DNA of 13,015 nucleotides from Rhodospirillaceae bacterium. Its GTDB lineage: Bacteria; Pseudomonadota; Alphaproteobacteria; UBA828. Positions 1 to 7,736 of this stretch are shown piece by piece (position 1 is the first letter of the stretch; every line of letters begins with the position of its first letter). The notes below the pieces were generated by a model that was not told where the DNA came from, did not search any database, and saw only the letters and a list, made by a program, of their open reading frames with translations. The position numbers and the translations under genes were made by a program. The stretch is taken from the NCBI GenBank assembly GCA_028819955.1, contig JAPPKP010000139.1, positions 1 to 13,015 of the forward strand, in the 5' to 3' direction.

Positions 1-48
1 TAATCCGAGCGGATCAGCCCAAAATCGCCGCTGAAAGCCTGCGCCCGC

Positions 49-480
49 TCAGCAGTCGCCCCAATGCTCGTTGTGGCCAGTCGGGCCGGTGGCGAACTCT
101 GCCATGTTGAGCCCGCCGAGATAAATCGCGCCGCCGCGGTGAAGGCGGGCGAGGGCGGTACTATCGTGGTCCGGCATGAAGTCCTTCCGGATGCGCGAGC
201 CACAGGTGGTGACGTGGCCCGCGCGGTAGAACATGTCCTTGTGGGCGAGGGGCACGCCGTGCAGCGGCCCCGGTGCCTCGCCCCGCGCGAGCTGTGCATC
301 GGCCGCCGCCGCGCTCTCCAACGCCGCCTCCGCCTGCAGCGAGATGAAACAGTTGAGCACCGGCTGAAGCCGCTCGGCCCGAGCGACGGTCGCCGCCATG
401 ACTTCGACCGCCGAGAGCTTGCGTGTGGCGATGGCGTCGGCGAGCTCGACGAGGCTCAACAGGTGGAAGTCGTCGGTCAT
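49..480 (-). pseudogene. Truncated amidase-signature enzyme (N-terminal 143 codons)
   Basis: This is the N-terminal part of an amidase-signature (AS) family hydrolase, which cleaves amide bonds with a Ser-cisSer-Lys triad. Starting at ATG 480-478 the protein reads MTDDFHLLSL, the usual amidase opening (L-x-x-L-A-x-A-I-A-x-R-K-L-S-A-V-E-V). The catalytic lysine is visible in GVPLAHKD (K81), and the motif LGGLNMAEFATGPTGHNEHW follows at about residues 121-140. A TGA at 51-49 comes right after GDC, where intact homologues continue with an R-N-P-W-like stretch and then the GGSSSGS loop carrying both catalytic serines. Those residues are absent from the other frames of the remaining 48 bases too, so one base change would not restore the gene within the window. 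AS enzymes are normally about 450-500 residues. The start is 1 nt after the stop of the accessory-subunit gene, so the two were an operon. The cause may be a deletion or rearrangement, or an assembly join near the window edge. Confidence 0.75.
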
Positions 481-481
481 C

Positions 482-682
482 TCAGCGCGCCGCCGTCTCG
501 TCCATGGCAGTTGCGACATTTGCGGGCTCGCTCTCGAAGTCGAGCCCGGAAGCCGCGTCATCGGCCGCTTGAACCATCAGCTCCACGGCGGCTGCGAGAG
601 CCGCTGCGCGTTCCGCGCTCGGCGGTTTGCGCCCGGCCGAGACGGCCTGGGCAGCGATGAGATCGGCGGAAATCCTGGCCAT
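482..682 (-). CDS. AtzG/GatC-like amidase accessory subunit (DUF4089-like)
   Basis: This is a 66-residue protein beginning MARISADLIAA and ending EPANVATAMDETAAR. It is one amphipathic helical stretch (about residues 3-45, rich in Ala, with ERAAALAAAVELM) followed by an acidic, extended tail. That is the layout of the small AtzG-like (DUF4089) subunits encoded just before AtzF/AtzE-type amidases; they wrap around the amidase and stabilise it, much as GatC does for GatA. The gene ends 1 nt before the amidase ATG, which supports translational coupling and the assignment. The start is the first in-frame ATG that leaves a family-sized protein; no strong Shine-Dalgarno sequence is visible before it. 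The open frame runs further upstream, but that part has no protein character. Since the partner amidase is broken, this gene may be a relic. The family call rests on size, composition and position more than on unique motifs. Confidence 0.55.
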   Translation of the reverse strand: MARISADLIAAQAVSAGRKPPSAERAAALAAAVELMVQAADDAASGLDFESEPANVATAMDETAAR

Positions 683-953
683 GCGGGGCAACTCAGCGGC
701 ACGGGGGTGCGGGACGGCCCTGTATACAGCACCGGGGCAGGGGTGCAATATGAGTGGGAGGCACCATATGGCCGGTGGGGACAGGGGGCCCCAGCATCGA
801 ACCGCGAGCGTGGCAATGTGGCTTGCGGCGGCCGAGCACGGCCGCACGCGCCCGAGGACTTGGAACAGTGCCCGCTCCTGGACCGCACGGGCGCCGCCCG
901 AAGCCGGCGGCAAGGCATAGGGCTTGGCGTCCGCAACAGGGAGAGCGACGACC
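683..953. promoter_or_regulatory. Divergent intergenic region between amidase and SnoaL-like genes
   Basis: No protein-like reading frame is convincing here on either strand. The stretch should hold the two outward promoters. It contains a perfect palindrome CTGTATACAG (720-729), an inverted repeat GGTGC-N14-GCACC (742-765), a short GGGGCCCC-type palindrome near 784-792, and a hairpin GCGGCCG-AGCA-CGGCCGC (828-845). No clear sigma-70 promoter reading toward the SnoaL-like gene was found. Confidence 0.4.
720..748 (-). promoter_or_regulatory. Palindromic operator candidate over a possible minus-strand promoter
   Basis: CTGTATACAG at 720-729 is a perfect 10-bp palindrome with the TGTATACA core seen in several GntR-type operators. 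Read on the minus strand, TATACA (726-721) could be a -10 box, with TTGCAC (748-743) a poor -35 box 16 bp upstream. A transcript would then start some 30 nt before the ATG of the accessory-subunit gene. A repressor on the palindrome would block that promoter. No regulator gene is in the window, so the assignment is inferred from the sequence alone. Confidence 0.3.
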
Positions 954-1358
954 ATGTCAGACGACGGAGCTAAGGGTGTCGTTCGGCAGTTTCTGGCCGC
1001 AATCAAGGGTGGCGACGGCCAGACCATGATGGGCCTGCTGGCCGAGGATGCGGTGGTGGTCCTGCCGGGCTCGTTCAAGGTAGCTTGGGCAGGCCGTTGG
1101 CAGGGACGGGAGCCGATCAAGCAGTGCTTCCTCGCAATCGGCGCGCTGCTGGACATCCGCGACCACACGGTGAAGCTGATGTTCGGCGAGGGCGAGCACG
1201 TGATGGTGCTCATCGACGAGACTTCGGCCGCCAAGAACACCGGGCGCCTGCTGCATCAAGAGACGGCGTGGTACTTCCGCATCGAGGACGGTGCCATCGT
1301 CCATTGGCAGGCGTTCGAGGACACCGAGCAGATCGCCTGGGTGTGGGACGAAGGCTGA
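954..1358 (+). CDS. SnoaL/NTF2-like small protein
   Basis: This is a 134-residue protein with the SnoaL-like branch of the NTF2 (cone-shaped alpha+beta barrel) fold. The signs are an N-terminal helix with VRQFLAAIKGGDGQTMMGLLAEDAV (residues 9-33), a central W-x-G-R-E-x-I-K-Q-C-F helix, and C-terminal strands in which ETAWYFRIEDGAIVHWQAFEDT is typical of the family. Members include ester and ketosteroid isomerases, hydroxylases and many small-molecule binding proteins of unknown role; no specific substrate can be assigned. ATG 954 was chosen because a GGGAG stretch (938-942) lies about 11 nt before it, and the protein from there matches the usual family length; an upstream in-frame start would add ten unlikely residues. 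The cupin gene follows after 22 nt, so they probably share a transcript. It is a soluble, cytoplasmic protein with no signal peptide. Confidence 0.7.
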   Translation: MSDDGAKGVVRQFLAAIKGGDGQTMMGLLAEDAVVVLPGSFKVAWAGRWQGREPIKQCFLAIGALLDIRDHTVKLMFGEGEHVMVLIDETSAAKNTGRLLHQETAWYFRIEDGAIVHWQAFEDTEQIAWVWDEG

Positions 1359-1380
1359 AGACCGCATGAGGGAGAACCCG

Positions 1381-1725
1381 ATGGATGCTCCGGGCCAGGT
1401 CACGTTGGCCCAGGCGGTGGCGGCCCTCGCCGAGGCTCCGGCGGGCGGGCGGCCTTACGCCGAGCTGATCGCCCGCGGCACGCTTCGGGTCGGACTCTAC
1501 GCGCCGCGCGGGACCGACACGCAGCAACCCCACGACCAGGACGAGGTCTACGTGGTCATGAGCGGCCGGGGAACCTTTCGCAATGGCCCTGTGAGTCATC
1601 CGTTTCAGCCCGGCGACATACTGTTCGTGCCCGCCGGCGTGCGGCATGTCTTCGAGGATTTCAGCGACGACCTCTACGTCTGGGTCGTGTTCTATGGCCC
1701 GTCCGGCGGCGAGGCGGCAGGCTGA
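1381..1725 (+). CDS. Small single-domain cupin protein
   Basis: This is a 114-residue cupin_2-type beta-barrel protein. Cupin motif 1 is visible in PHDQDEVYVVMSGRGTF (about residues 54-70), and motif 2 in PGDILFVPAGVRHVFEDF (about residues 80-97). Metal-ligand candidates are the His and Glu of HDQDE and the His of VRHVF. The first His of the usual H-x-H pair is replaced by Gln (Q-P-H), so metal binding may be altered or use three ligands. Start ATG 1381 is preferred to the in-frame ATG at 1366, because GAGGGAG (1368-1374) is an ideal Shine-Dalgarno sequence 6 nt before it. The substrate cannot be told from sequence; relatives act as isomerases, dioxygenases, or sugar and ligand binders. The gene lies between the SnoaL-like gene and ntrY (33 nt to the next ATG), on the same strand, so read-through into ntrY is likely. 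Confidence 0.8.
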   Translation: MDAPGQVTLAQAVAALAEAPAGGRPYAELIARGTLRVGLYAPRGTDTQQPHDQDEVYVVMSGRGTFRNGPVSHPFQPGDILFVPAGVRHVFEDFSDDLYVWVVFYGPSGGEAAG

Positions 1726-1758
1726 GATCCGTTCGCGACGGGACAGGCGGCAGAGGCA

Positions 1759-4017
1759 ATGGCTGACGATGCGCTGATCGGAAGCGAAACCGGCGGCAGT
1801 GCTACGCGGGGAGCTGCCGGCGCCTCGCTCGGCCAGCGGTTTGCGGCGTGGTCGCGCCGCCGCGAACTCCCACGCTTCCTCGCCATCGCTCTCGCCGGTG
1901 CTGCGCTGACCTCGGGCGCGATGACCTATGTCACGATGAGCGGATCGGCACCGTTCCCTCCCGATCCACAGATCATCCTGATCCTGCTCAACGTCGATCT
2001 CGTGTTGCTCCTCTCGCTCGGTGCGCTTGTGGCTTCCCAGCTGGTGAAGCTCTGGACCGAACGCCGCCGCGGAGAAGCAGGCGCGCGCCTGCATACCCGC
2101 ATGGCGGCGCTCTTCAGCCTTGTCGCCCTGACTCCGACGATCGTGGTCGCCGTGTTCTCCGCTCTGTTCCTGCACTTCGGGATGCAATCCTGGTTCAGCG
2201 AAAAGGTGTCGAGCGCGCTCAACCGCTCGCTGGTCGTGGCAGAGACTTACGTACATGAACAGATTGACGGCATTCGCATCGGCTCCCTGGCTGCGGCGAT
2301 GCAGCTCAACGGTCAGGCCGTCAATCTCGCGCGGCAGCCACAGCTCCTACCCCGACTGCTGAACGAAACCGCTGCCGGGCTTTCGCTGACCGAAGCGGTC
2401 GTACTTCGCCGCAACGGTGACATACTGGCGCGCAACGACCTGGGCTTCGCCGCGGAAGTCGAGCCCATGCCTGAATGGGCCATGAACGCCGCGGCGGACG
2501 GCCGCCTGGTACTTCTGCCGGGTGACGGCGATCGTGCGCGTGCGCTGATCAAGCTCGCGGGTTTCACCAACGCCTATCTCTATGTGGCGCGGTCCCTGCA
2601 GCCCCAGGTGGTCGATCACACACGCCAGATACAGGCGGTGATGAGGGACTATCAGCGCCTCGAGGATGAGCGCTACGGCATTCAAATCACATTCGTGATG
2701 ATCTTCATCCTGGTTGCTCTCCTGGTCCTGCTCTCAGCGGTGTGGCTCGGACTCAACTTTGCCAACCGCATAGCTCATCCGATCGGCGGCCTCATCGCCG
2801 TTGCGGACCGGGTCCGCACCGGCGAGCTCACGGCACGGGTCACCGAGCCCCCGCACGACGACGAAATCGGCTCGCTCAGCCGAGCCTTCAATCGCATGAC
2901 TGGCCAAATCCACAGCCAGCAGCAGGCCTTGCAGGACGCCAACCTTCAGCTCGATGAGCGGCGGCGCTTTACAGAGGCGGTGCTCGCCGGCGTCTCGGCC
3001 GGCGTGATCGGCCTCGACGCAGACGGACGGATTACGTTGCCTAACCCGTCTGCGCTGGCACTGCTCGACGCAAGCAGAGGTGACCTCTCCGGCCGCACAC
3101 TCGAAGATGCCATTCCCGAGATGGCTGAATTACTGGTCCGGGCGCAGACGCGGGCACTGCCCTTGGTCGAAGACCAGGTCGAATTGGTCCGCGGCGAGCG
3201 CCGCCGCACTTTGCTCGTGCGCATCGTGACCGAGCGTGCCGACGACCGCATTGACGGCTTCGTCGTCACATTCGACGACATCACCGCACTGGTCTCGGCT
3301 CAGCGGCGGGCGGCGTGGGCCGATGTCGCCCAGCGCATCGCACATGAGATCAAGAATCCCCTGACCCCGATTCAGCTCTCGGCTCAGCGGCTCAAGCGCA
3401 AGTATCTCGGCGAGATCAGCACGCAACCGGATGTGTTCGAGGACTGCACCGATATCATCGTCCGTCAGGTCGGCGATATTCGCCAAATGATCGACGCATT
3501 CTCGTCATTTGCGCGGATGCCGGCGCCGGTGATCGAACGGGCGGAACTGACAGGCATCGTGGAGCGGGCGGTTGTTCTGCACCGTTTGGCGAGCCCGGAG
3601 ATCGCATTCGAGATCCAACGTCCCGACGACGACGTGTATCTCGAATGCGACGCTCGGCAGATCGGCCGGGCGCTCACCAACGTGCTCAAGAACGCCATTG
3701 AGGCGATCGAGAGCCAGGCACCAGACGCCAATGCGGCAGGACGCATCGTAATCACCGTGCGCGAAGTCGACGGGCATTGGCGGGTGGAGGTCCAGGATAA
3801 CGGGCCGGGGCTCCCCGACGAGCTGCGCGACAGGCTGACGGAACCGTATGTCACGAACCGCGCGGACGGCACGGGCCTCGGCCTCGCCATCGTGCGAAGG
3901 ATCATGGAGGATCACGGTGGCCGGTTGAACCTGGAGAACGGGGCCGAAGGCGGCGCTCGTGTCACGCTGGTCTTCGCCGCGGCCGGGATGGAGCACCCCG
4001 CGCCAATAAAGGGTTGA
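1759..4017 (+). CDS. ntrY: NtrY sensor histidine kinase
   Basis: This is the 752-residue membrane sensor kinase of the NtrY/NtrX two-component system, which tunes nitrogen metabolism and, in several alphaproteobacteria, respiration and redox responses. Four hydrophobic segments lie at about residues 38-60, 72-95, 116-141 and 310-332, with a loop of about 170 residues (142-309) expected outside the membrane. A HAMP linker (about 333-386) and a PAS domain (about 402-510, [20 protein letters not shown]) follow. The kinase core has the phospho-accepting His529 in [20 protein letters not shown], the N box [10 protein letters not shown] (641-650), the G1 box DNGPGLP (680-686) and the G2 box GTGLGLAI (704-711). 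Length and domain order are normal for NtrY. The gene for its partner regulator NtrX starts 6 nt after the stop. No promoter is obvious in the 33 nt before the gene, so transcription may come from upstream. Confidence 0.95.
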   Translation: MADDALIGSETGGSATRGAAGASLGQRFAAWSRRRELPRFLAIALAGAALTSGAMTYVTMSGSAPFPPDPQIILILLNVDLVLLLSLGALVASQLVKLWTERRRGEAGARLHTRMAALFSLVALTPTIVVAVFSALFLHFGMQSWFSEKVSSALNRSLVVAETYVHEQIDGIRIGSLAAAMQLNGQAVNLARQPQLLPRLLNETAAGLSLTEAVVLRRNGDILARNDLGFAAEVEPMPEWAMNAAADGRLVLLPGDGDRARALIKLAGFTNAYLYVARSLQPQVVDHTRQIQAVMRDYQRLEDERYGIQITFVMIFILVALLVLLSAVWLGLNFANRIAHPIGGLIAVADRVRTGELTARVTEPPHDDEIGSLSRAFNRMTGQIHSQQQALQDANLQLDERRRFTEAVLAGVSAGVIGLDADGRITLPNPSALALLDASRGDLSGRTLEDAIPEMAELLVRAQTRALPLVEDQVELVRGERRRTLLVRIVTERADDRIDGFVVTFDDITALVSAQRRAAWADVAQRIAHEIKNPLTPIQLSAQRLKRKYLGEISTQPDVFEDCTDIIVRQVGDIRQMIDAFSSFARMPAPVIERAELTGIVERAVVLHRLASPEIAFEIQRPDDDVYLECDARQIGRALTNVLKNAIEAIESQAPDANAAGRIVITVREVDGHWRVEVQDNGPGLPDELRDRLTEPYVTNRADGTGLGLAIVRRIMEDHGGRLNLENGAEGGARVTLVFAAAGMEHPAPIKG

Positions 4018-4023
4018 GAGCGG

Positions 4024-5487
4024 ATGGCCCGCGATATTCTGATTGTCGACGACGAACCCTACGTCCGCAAGTCCATCGCCGGAATCCTCGAAGACGGCGG
4101 CTACGCGCCGCGCGATGCGGCCGACGGAACCACCGCACTCGAGGCGATCGACTCCGGGCCTCCGCCGGCGCTCGTCATCCTCGATGTTTGGATCGAAGGA
4201 AGCGAGCTCGACGGTATGGCCGTTCTGGAGGCGGTGATGCATCGCCATCCCCAGGTTCCCGTGATCATGATCAGCGGGCACGGAACCATCGACACTGCCG
4301 TCGCCGCCATCAAGAAAGGAGCCTACGAGTTCATCGAAAAGCCGCTGGATAGCGACCGGCTGCTGCTCACGGTAGAGCGCGCGCTGGAAGCGGCAGAGCT
4401 CAGACGCGAGGTCGCCGAGCTGAAGCTGCGCGCTGGCGAGACCAATGATTTAATCGGCTCCTCACCCGCGATCAAGCAGATCCGTACAATTGCCGAACGC
4501 GCCGCGCCGACAGACCGGCGAGTCTTCATCACCGGCCCCGCCGGGGCGGGGAAAGAGGTGCTTGCGCGTCTTATCCACGGCCGTTCGCGGCGTTCCTCTG
4601 GTCCGTTCGTCGTTGTCAACGCCGCGATGATGCGGCCCGACCACGTGGAGCTTGAGCTGTTTGGCAGTGAGGGAAACGGGCCCACTGACACCGGTTCGCG
4701 CAAGATCGGCACGTTCGAACGCGCCCATGGCGGCACGCTGTTCTTCGATGAAATCGCAGACATGCCGCTGGAGACACAGGGAAAGATGGCGCGCACCCTG
4801 CAGGCGCACACATTCGAGCGCGAAGGCGGCACGCAGCAGATCGAAGTCGATATACGCGTGATGGCGGCGACGACGCGCGACATGGAGAGCGAGATAGAGA
4901 AAGGGCGCTTTCGCGAGGACCTCTACTACCGGTTGCTGGTCACGCCTATCGAAGTGCCGGCGCTCCGAGACCGGCGCGAGGACATCCCGGAATTAGTGAG
5001 TTTTTTCATTGGTCAAGCGGCGGAAGGTGCTGGGGCGCCAACGCAAGAGATTGGCAGCGACGCGATGGCGATGCTGCAATCGCTCGACTGGCCCGGCAAT
5101 GTGCGTCAACTCCGCAACTTCGTGGAATGGCTCCTCATCATGGCGCCGTCGCCCGCCAACGGGCCAATCGGCGCCGAGTTGATTCAGACGGCGCTGGGGC
5201 CGCCGTCCGCGGATTCGCACGCGCTTCCCGGCCCGGCCGACCTGATGATGCTGTCGCTCCGCGATGCTCGACAGCAGTTTGAGCGCAACTATCTCCACGC
5301 CCAGGTGAGGCGATTCGGGGGGAACATCTCGCGCACCGCCCAATTTGTCGGCATGGAGCGCTCGGCGCTGCATCGCAAGCTGCGCTCGCTCGGCGTTCTG
5401 GATCGCGAGCATGACGGCAACGGTGCAGACGGGGAGGGCGATGCCGCCCCTCACTCTACCGATACCCACAAGCTGACCGGCCCATGA
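4024..5487 (+). CDS. ntrX: NtrX response regulator (AAA+ / Fis-type HTH)
   Basis: This is the 487-residue response regulator partner of NtrY. The receiver domain (about 1-120) has the acidic pair D9-D10, phospho-acceptor D54 (VILDVW), S84 in MISGHG and K106 in EFIEKP. The AAA+ domain (about 142-370) has a Walker A variant GPAGAGKE (171-178; the common form is GESGTGKE), Walker B LFFDEIAD (239-246), and the Arg-bearing GRFREDLYYRL segment (294-304). The GAFTGA loop that contacts sigma-54 is missing: the region after ELFGSE reads GNGPTDTGSRKIGTFE. From what I know of the family this absence is usual in alphaproteobacterial NtrX, which implies control that does not need sigma-54. A Fis-type helix-turn-helix lies at 434-457 (NISRTAQFVGMERSALHRKL). 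A short acidic tail closes the protein. GAGAG precedes the ATG, and the stop overlaps the trkA start (ATGA). Confidence 0.95.
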   Translation: MARDILIVDDEPYVRKSIAGILEDGGYAPRDAADGTTALEAIDSGPPPALVILDVWIEGSELDGMAVLEAVMHRHPQVPVIMISGHGTIDTAVAAIKKGAYEFIEKPLDSDRLLLTVERALEAAELRREVAELKLRAGETNDLIGSSPAIKQIRTIAERAAPTDRRVFITGPAGAGKEVLARLIHGRSRRSSGPFVVVNAAMMRPDHVELELFGSEGNGPTDTGSRKIGTFERAHGGTLFFDEIADMPLETQGKMARTLQAHTFEREGGTQQIEVDIRVMAATTRDMESEIEKGRFREDLYYRLLVTPIEVPALRDRREDIPELVSFFIGQAAEGAGAPTQEIGSDAMAMLQSLDWPGNVRQLRNFVEWLLIMAPSPANGPIGAELIQTALGPPSADSHALPGPADLMMLSLRDARQQFERNYLHAQVRRFGGNISRTAQFVGMERSALHRKLRSLGVLDREHDGNGADGEGDAAPHSTDTHKLTGP

Positions 5488-6860
5488 AGATCATCGTCTG
5501 CGGCGCGGGTCAGGTCGGCGCCAGTATCGCGCGACAACTTGCCAACGAAGCGAACGACGTGACCGTGATCGACAGCGACCGGACGGTCGTGCAGCGCCTT
5601 TCCGACACGGTGGATGCGCGGGCGATCGTCGGCAACGCCTCGCTCCCTGACGTGCTTGAAGATGCGGGCGCCAGAACCGCCGAAATGATCGTCGCCGTGA
5701 CCCACTCCGACGAGGTCAACATGGTGGCCTGCCAGGTCGCCCACTCGCTCTTCGACGTTCCCGAGAAAATCGCGCGCGTGCGGCACCAGAGCTACCTGAA
5801 CCCGGCTTGGGCCGAACTCTATAGCCGCGACCATATGCCGATCGACCTGATCATCTCGCCCGAAATTGAGGTCGCCCGCGCTATCGAGCGCCGGCTACAG
5901 GTGCCGGGCGTCCTCGACATGATGCCTTTCGGTGGCGGGCGTTTGCGGGTAATCGCCGTGCGCTGCGAGGAAGGTTGCCCCATCATCAACACGCCGCTCC
6001 GCCAGCTCACGGAATTGTTCCCCGACCTCAACATTATGATCCTTGCGATCAGCCGGGATTCGCGTCTCATGGTGCCGCGCGGCGACGATCAGATGCTGAT
6101 CGGAGACGAAGTGTATTTCGCCGTGGACTCCGACCATGTTGCGCGCGGCATGGCCGTTTTCGGGCACGAGGAGCCCGAGGCTCGCCGCGTGGTCATCATC
6201 GGCGGCGGCAACATCGGCTATTTCCTGACGCAGGAGCTGGAGGAGAGCCACCCCGGGCTGGACGTGAAGGTGGTCGAGCTCAAGCCCGAGCGCGCGCGCT
6301 ACCTGGCGGAGCGGCTCTCCCGCGCCACCGTAATCGGGGGCGACGCGCTGGACCCGGAGATATTCATCGAGATCAATATCGGGTTGGCCCAGGCGGTGAT
6401 CGCGGTTTCCAACGACGACGAGGTGAACATTCTTGCTGCGCTTCTGGCGAAGCGAGCGGGCTGCCGCACTGCGATTTCCCTGGTCAACAATTCCAGCTAC
6501 GGGCCGCTGATGGGCAGCCTCGGTGTCGACGTTGCCGTGAGCCCGCGAGAATCGACGGTCTCAACGATCCTTCGGCGGATTCGGCGCGGCCGCATCTTGG
6601 CGGTGCACTCGATTCGCGACGGCGCCGCCGAAATCATCGAGGCCGAGGCGCTCGGCACCTCGCCCATCGTCGGCCAGCCGCTCGTGGAGACCAAGCTGCC
6701 TACCGGGATTATCGTCGGTGCGATCATTCGGGGCGATGAGGTCATCATTCCGCGCCCGCAGACGGTAATTCAGGAGCACGATCGGGTGGTGATGTTGGCT
6801 GCGGCTCGAGCGGTGAAGAAGATCGAGCAGATGTTCGCCGTGAGCCTGGAGTTCTTCTGA
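5484..6860 (+). CDS. trkA: TrkA, NAD-binding regulator of Trk potassium uptake
   Basis: This 458-residue peripheral membrane protein gates the TrkH/TrkG potassium channel by binding nucleotides. It has the normal doubled RCK layout. The first Rossmann (TrkA_N) half has GAGQVG at 7-12 and the ribose-binding acid D30 at the end of strand 2 (VTVID), followed by a TrkA_C domain near 140-220. The second Rossmann half begins RRVVIIGGGNIG (GGGNIG 240-245) with E265 in the equivalent acidic position, and a second TrkA_C domain ends the protein (about 375-455). Length is typical. The gene overlaps ntrX by 4 nt (ATGA), so it is translationally coupled to it; ntrYX-trkA is a recurrent order in alphaproteobacteria. 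The channel subunit gene (trkH) is not in the window. Confidence 0.95.
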   Translation: MKIIVCGAGQVGASIARQLANEANDVTVIDSDRTVVQRLSDTVDARAIVGNASLPDVLEDAGARTAEMIVAVTHSDEVNMVACQVAHSLFDVPEKIARVRHQSYLNPAWAELYSRDHMPIDLIISPEIEVARAIERRLQVPGVLDMMPFGGGRLRVIAVRCEEGCPIINTPLRQLTELFPDLNIMILAISRDSRLMVPRGDDQMLIGDEVYFAVDSDHVARGMAVFGHEEPEARRVVIIGGGNIGYFLTQELEESHPGLDVKVVELKPERARYLAERLSRATVIGGDALDPEIFIEINIGLAQAVIAVSNDDEVNILAALLAKRAGCRTAISLVNNSSYGPLMGSLGVDVAVSPRESTVSTILRRIRRGRILAVHSIRDGAAEIIEAEALGTSPIVGQPLVETKLPTGIIVGAIIRGDEVIIPRPQTVIQEHDRVVMLAAARAVKKIEQMFAVSLEFF

Positions 6861-6872
6861 CCGGAGGCCCGC

Positions 6873-7736
6873 TTGTCTAGAATCGCCTACGTGAACGGCC
6901 AATACATGCGGCACGACCAGGCGCACGTCCATGTCGAGGACCGCGGATATCAGTTCTCGGATGGCGTCTACGAGGTCGCTGCGGTCTTCGGTGGCCGCGT
7001 GATCGACGAGGAGCCGCACCTGGATCGGCTGGAACGGTCGCTCCGGGAGCTCAGGATGGATCTGCCGCTCCCGCGCAGTGCGCTCAAACTCGTGACCCGC
7101 GAAGTGCTGCGCCGCAATCGGGTGCGCGACGGCATGGTCTACTTGCAGATCACACGCGGCGCGGCGACGCGGGACCACCCTTTTCCCGAGGACGCGGAAG
7201 GCGCCGTCGTCCTCACCGCACGCCCGGTTCAATGGCCCGAGACGGCGGAGGCAGACCGCGGCGCCGAGGTGGTCTCGATTCCAGACGGTCGCTGGGGCCG
7301 CTGCGACGTCAAGTCGGTCTCGCTGCTTCCCAACGTGCTGGCCAAGCAAGAGGCGCGCGAGCAGGGTGCCTACGAGGCCTGGTTCATCGACCCGCAAGGA
7401 CGGGTCACCGAGGGATCCTCCACCAATGCCTGGATCGTCGATGACGCCGGCCGCGTGGTCACCCGCGACCTCGAATCCAACATCCTCGGCGGCATCACGC
7501 GCCAGACCGTGATCCGGCTGGCGAGCGAGGCAGGGATCGAGGTCGACGAGCGAGCGTTCACGCTGGCCGAGGCTCAGGCCGCGCCCGAGGCCTTTCTCAC
7601 CAGTACGACCTCTTTCGTCCGCGCCATCGTCCGCATCGATGGCCGGGTGGTCGGCACCGGGGAGCCGGGGCCCGTGACCCTGCGGCTGCGCGATCTCTAC
7701 CTCACCTATTGCCGGGGCGGGCGCACGAACCGGTGA
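6873..7736 (+). CDS. dat: D-amino-acid transaminase (PLP fold type IV)
   Basis: This 287-residue cytoplasmic enzyme belongs to the class IV aminotransferases (pyridoxal phosphate) and probably interconverts D-alanine and D-glutamate with their 2-oxo acids, which supplies D-amino acids for peptidoglycan. K147 (CDVKSVSLLPN) is the expected PLP lysine, and EGSSTNAW (180-187) is the cofactor-binding motif. EDRGYQFSDGVYEV (22-35) and ITRGAATRDHPFP (93-105) carry Tyr33, Arg100 and His102. These line up with the Tyr31/Arg98/His100 carboxylate trap of Bacillus D-amino-acid transaminase, which favours this activity over branched-chain or aminodeoxychorismate enzymes. The start is TTG at 6873, chosen because GGAGG (6863-6867) stands 5 nt before it and the protein begins like its relatives (SRIAYVNGQY). 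The trkA stop is 12 nt upstream; the stop here overlaps the next start (GTGA). Confidence 0.9.
   Translation: MSRIAYVNGQYMRHDQAHVHVEDRGYQFSDGVYEVAAVFGGRVIDEEPHLDRLERSLRELRMDLPLPRSALKLVTREVLRRNRVRDGMVYLQITRGAATRDHPFPEDAEGAVVLTARPVQWPETAEADRGAEVVSIPDGRWGRCDVKSVSLLPNVLAKQEAREQGAYEAWFIDPQGRVTEGSSTNAWIVDDAGRVVTRDLESNILGGITRQTVIRLASEAGIEVDERAFTLAEAQAAPEAFLTSTTSFVRAIVRIDGRVVGTGEPGPVTLRLRDLYLTYCRGGRTNR

Noticed and set aside
49..561. A longer amidase start near 561
   Set aside because: The added residues fall inside the accessory-subunit gene and do not look like an amidase N-terminus; ATG 480 gives the family start and tight operon spacing.
627..920. Short plus-strand open frames in the divergent gap
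   Set aside because: They are Arg/Ala/Gly-rich, lack ribosome binding sites and overlap each other in different frames.
1366..1380. The upstream ATG at 1366 as the cupin start
   Set aside because: The ideal Shine-Dalgarno GAGGGAG overlaps that ATG and is correctly spaced for ATG 1381 instead.
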